From Brasenia schreberi (Eukaryota > Streptophyta > Magnoliopsida > Nymphaeales > Cabombaceae): a DNA stretch of 64,000 nt. Shown piece by piece: positions 63,128 through 64,000 of this stretch (its first letter is position 1; each line of letters begins with the position of its first letter). The translations under genes and the position numbers were made by a program. The DNA lies in NCBI GenBank assembly GCA_036023115.1, contig JAYKKT010000073.1, positions 18,957,001 to 19,021,000 on the forward strand, written 5' to 3'. The notes below the pieces were generated by a model, which did no database searches, had not been told where the DNA came from, and was given only the letters and a program-made list of their open reading frames with translations.

Positions 63128-63128
<1 letters not shown>
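62481..63128. other. GC-rich island with a palindromic tail
   Basis: GC-rich compared with the surrounding DNA, with GA tracts and a run of about 16 G at 62648. Overlapping frames on both strands (62482-62784 plus, 62519-62902 minus) are low-complexity; it may be a first exon or promoter of a gene I cannot identify. At 62931-62960 the arms TAAGCGCCC and GGGCGCTTA flank a 12-base loop. Confidence 0.35.

Positions 63129-63193
<65 letters not shown>
63129..63193. repeat. (CT)n(AT)n compound microsatellite
   Basis: About 42 bp of CT followed by about 22 bp of AT. Confidence 0.95.
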
Positions 63194-63696
63194 AAAGAAA
63201 AAAAGGTTCCATATTACAGGCTAATGTTGTATGATGCAATGCACAATGATAAATGGGCAAAATTGACAGAGGCATGTACCAGTGTTCGATATTATTGTGC
63301 TCCGAAGTCCTATGAATTCCAGTACTCGAGTTGCAATGGCAGGTACAACCATAGTGTTCCCAACATATTTCAGGGTCCAAGCATAGCATGCCTGCTTCTC
63401 AAATGCATGAGAAAGTACAACTGGTACTTAAATCCAAGGTAGGATCCAGATTCCAGACAAGAAAACATTAAGGGGCACTTGAACAGGCATCTCCTCACGC
63501 TCCTTCACTTGTTTTCTCGATGGGCGGAATGATTCCGCCTGATTGGGAGCCATAATTTTCTATACTTCTATTTATGTTGCACCCAAAAAGGAAACGGGAC
63601 ATGGGAAACGATAAAAAAAACTAAACAACACAATTTGAAATACATATGTTTCAATTTATTATATTTTTAAAATACATAATTATACAATATATATAT
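63194..63696. other. Intergenic DNA
   Basis: No gene or repeat terminus is supported. Confidence 0.45.
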
Positions 63697-64000
63697 TAAA
63701 CTAAGCCTTTTCTCATATTACATGGGGTCGGCTATGTGGATTCTTTGTTTCCATAGAGCCCTATCATGTGTCATGCTAACAGTTAACTCAATATAAACTA
63801 GATCATTCTTTATTATTTATTTCCAATACTTTTATGATCATCATCTTCTTCTTTTAACATTTTCATAATCTAGTTTTTCATATCTTCTTACGAGAGTATC
63901 CTTTAATTGTCTTTCTATATGTTCAAACCATCTTAAACAATTTCCACTCGTTTTATCCTCTATTGATGTTACTCCCAATTTGTTTCTAATAACCTAATTA
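63697..64000 (-). mobile_element. RTE LINE fragment running off the window
   Basis: Minus-strand copy starting AAACTAAGCCTTTTCTCATA (tail eroded) and following the 3' end of the reverse transcriptase to the window's last base. It is diverged, with frame-breaking changes. Confidence 0.8.

Overview
This window is nuclear DNA from a flowering plant. The evidence is spliced genes with GT-AG introns, plant-only families (SAUR, filament-like plant protein, a P-type PPR protein, a membrane-anchored GH9 endoglucanase, an ALKBH9-type RNA demethylase), AT-rich intergenic DNA with many (GA)n, (CT)n and (TA)n microsatellites, and many plant transposons. The species cannot be fixed from the sequence. Exon boundaries were set by eye from frame and splice consensus.

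Layout: 579-1022 is the last exon of a filament-like plant protein gene that enters from the left. A possible Copia LTR and a 303-bp hAT-type MITE follow. A SAUR gene (8153-8572, +) and a second SAUR gene (19717-20010, -) face each other across about 11 kb, which holds a full-length 3.27-kb RTE-clade LINE (12399-15669) with a perfect 19-bp target duplication. From 20.2 to 29.6 kb I see no convincing protein gene, only tandem repeats, a SINE and a possible first exon on the minus strand. A complete six-exon GH9 endoglucanase (36776-30062, -) carries two separate RTE insertions in its introns; one of them duplicated the 3' splice site of the last exon. An intronless 949-residue PPR gene lies at 40086-42935, with transposon-like sequence up to about 70 bp before its ATG. 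An orphan Gln/Pro-rich last exon with a probable frameshift lies at 47034-47650. A six-exon ALKBH9-like gene (49452-59076, +) has a 7.5-kb intron that contains a hAT element nested in another hAT-like element. The right end (59-64 kb) is repeats and RTE fragments.

The genes do not form a pathway. What links the window is one RTE family ending in (TTG)n. At least eleven pieces are visible, from full length to about 64 bp, and six or seven carry recognisable target duplications. They include a 168-bp element made only of the two ends of the LINE, flanked by a perfect 22-bp target duplication. Short derivatives spread by the RTE machinery, and one insertion sitting exactly on a splice acceptor of a cell-wall gene, are the most interesting signals here.
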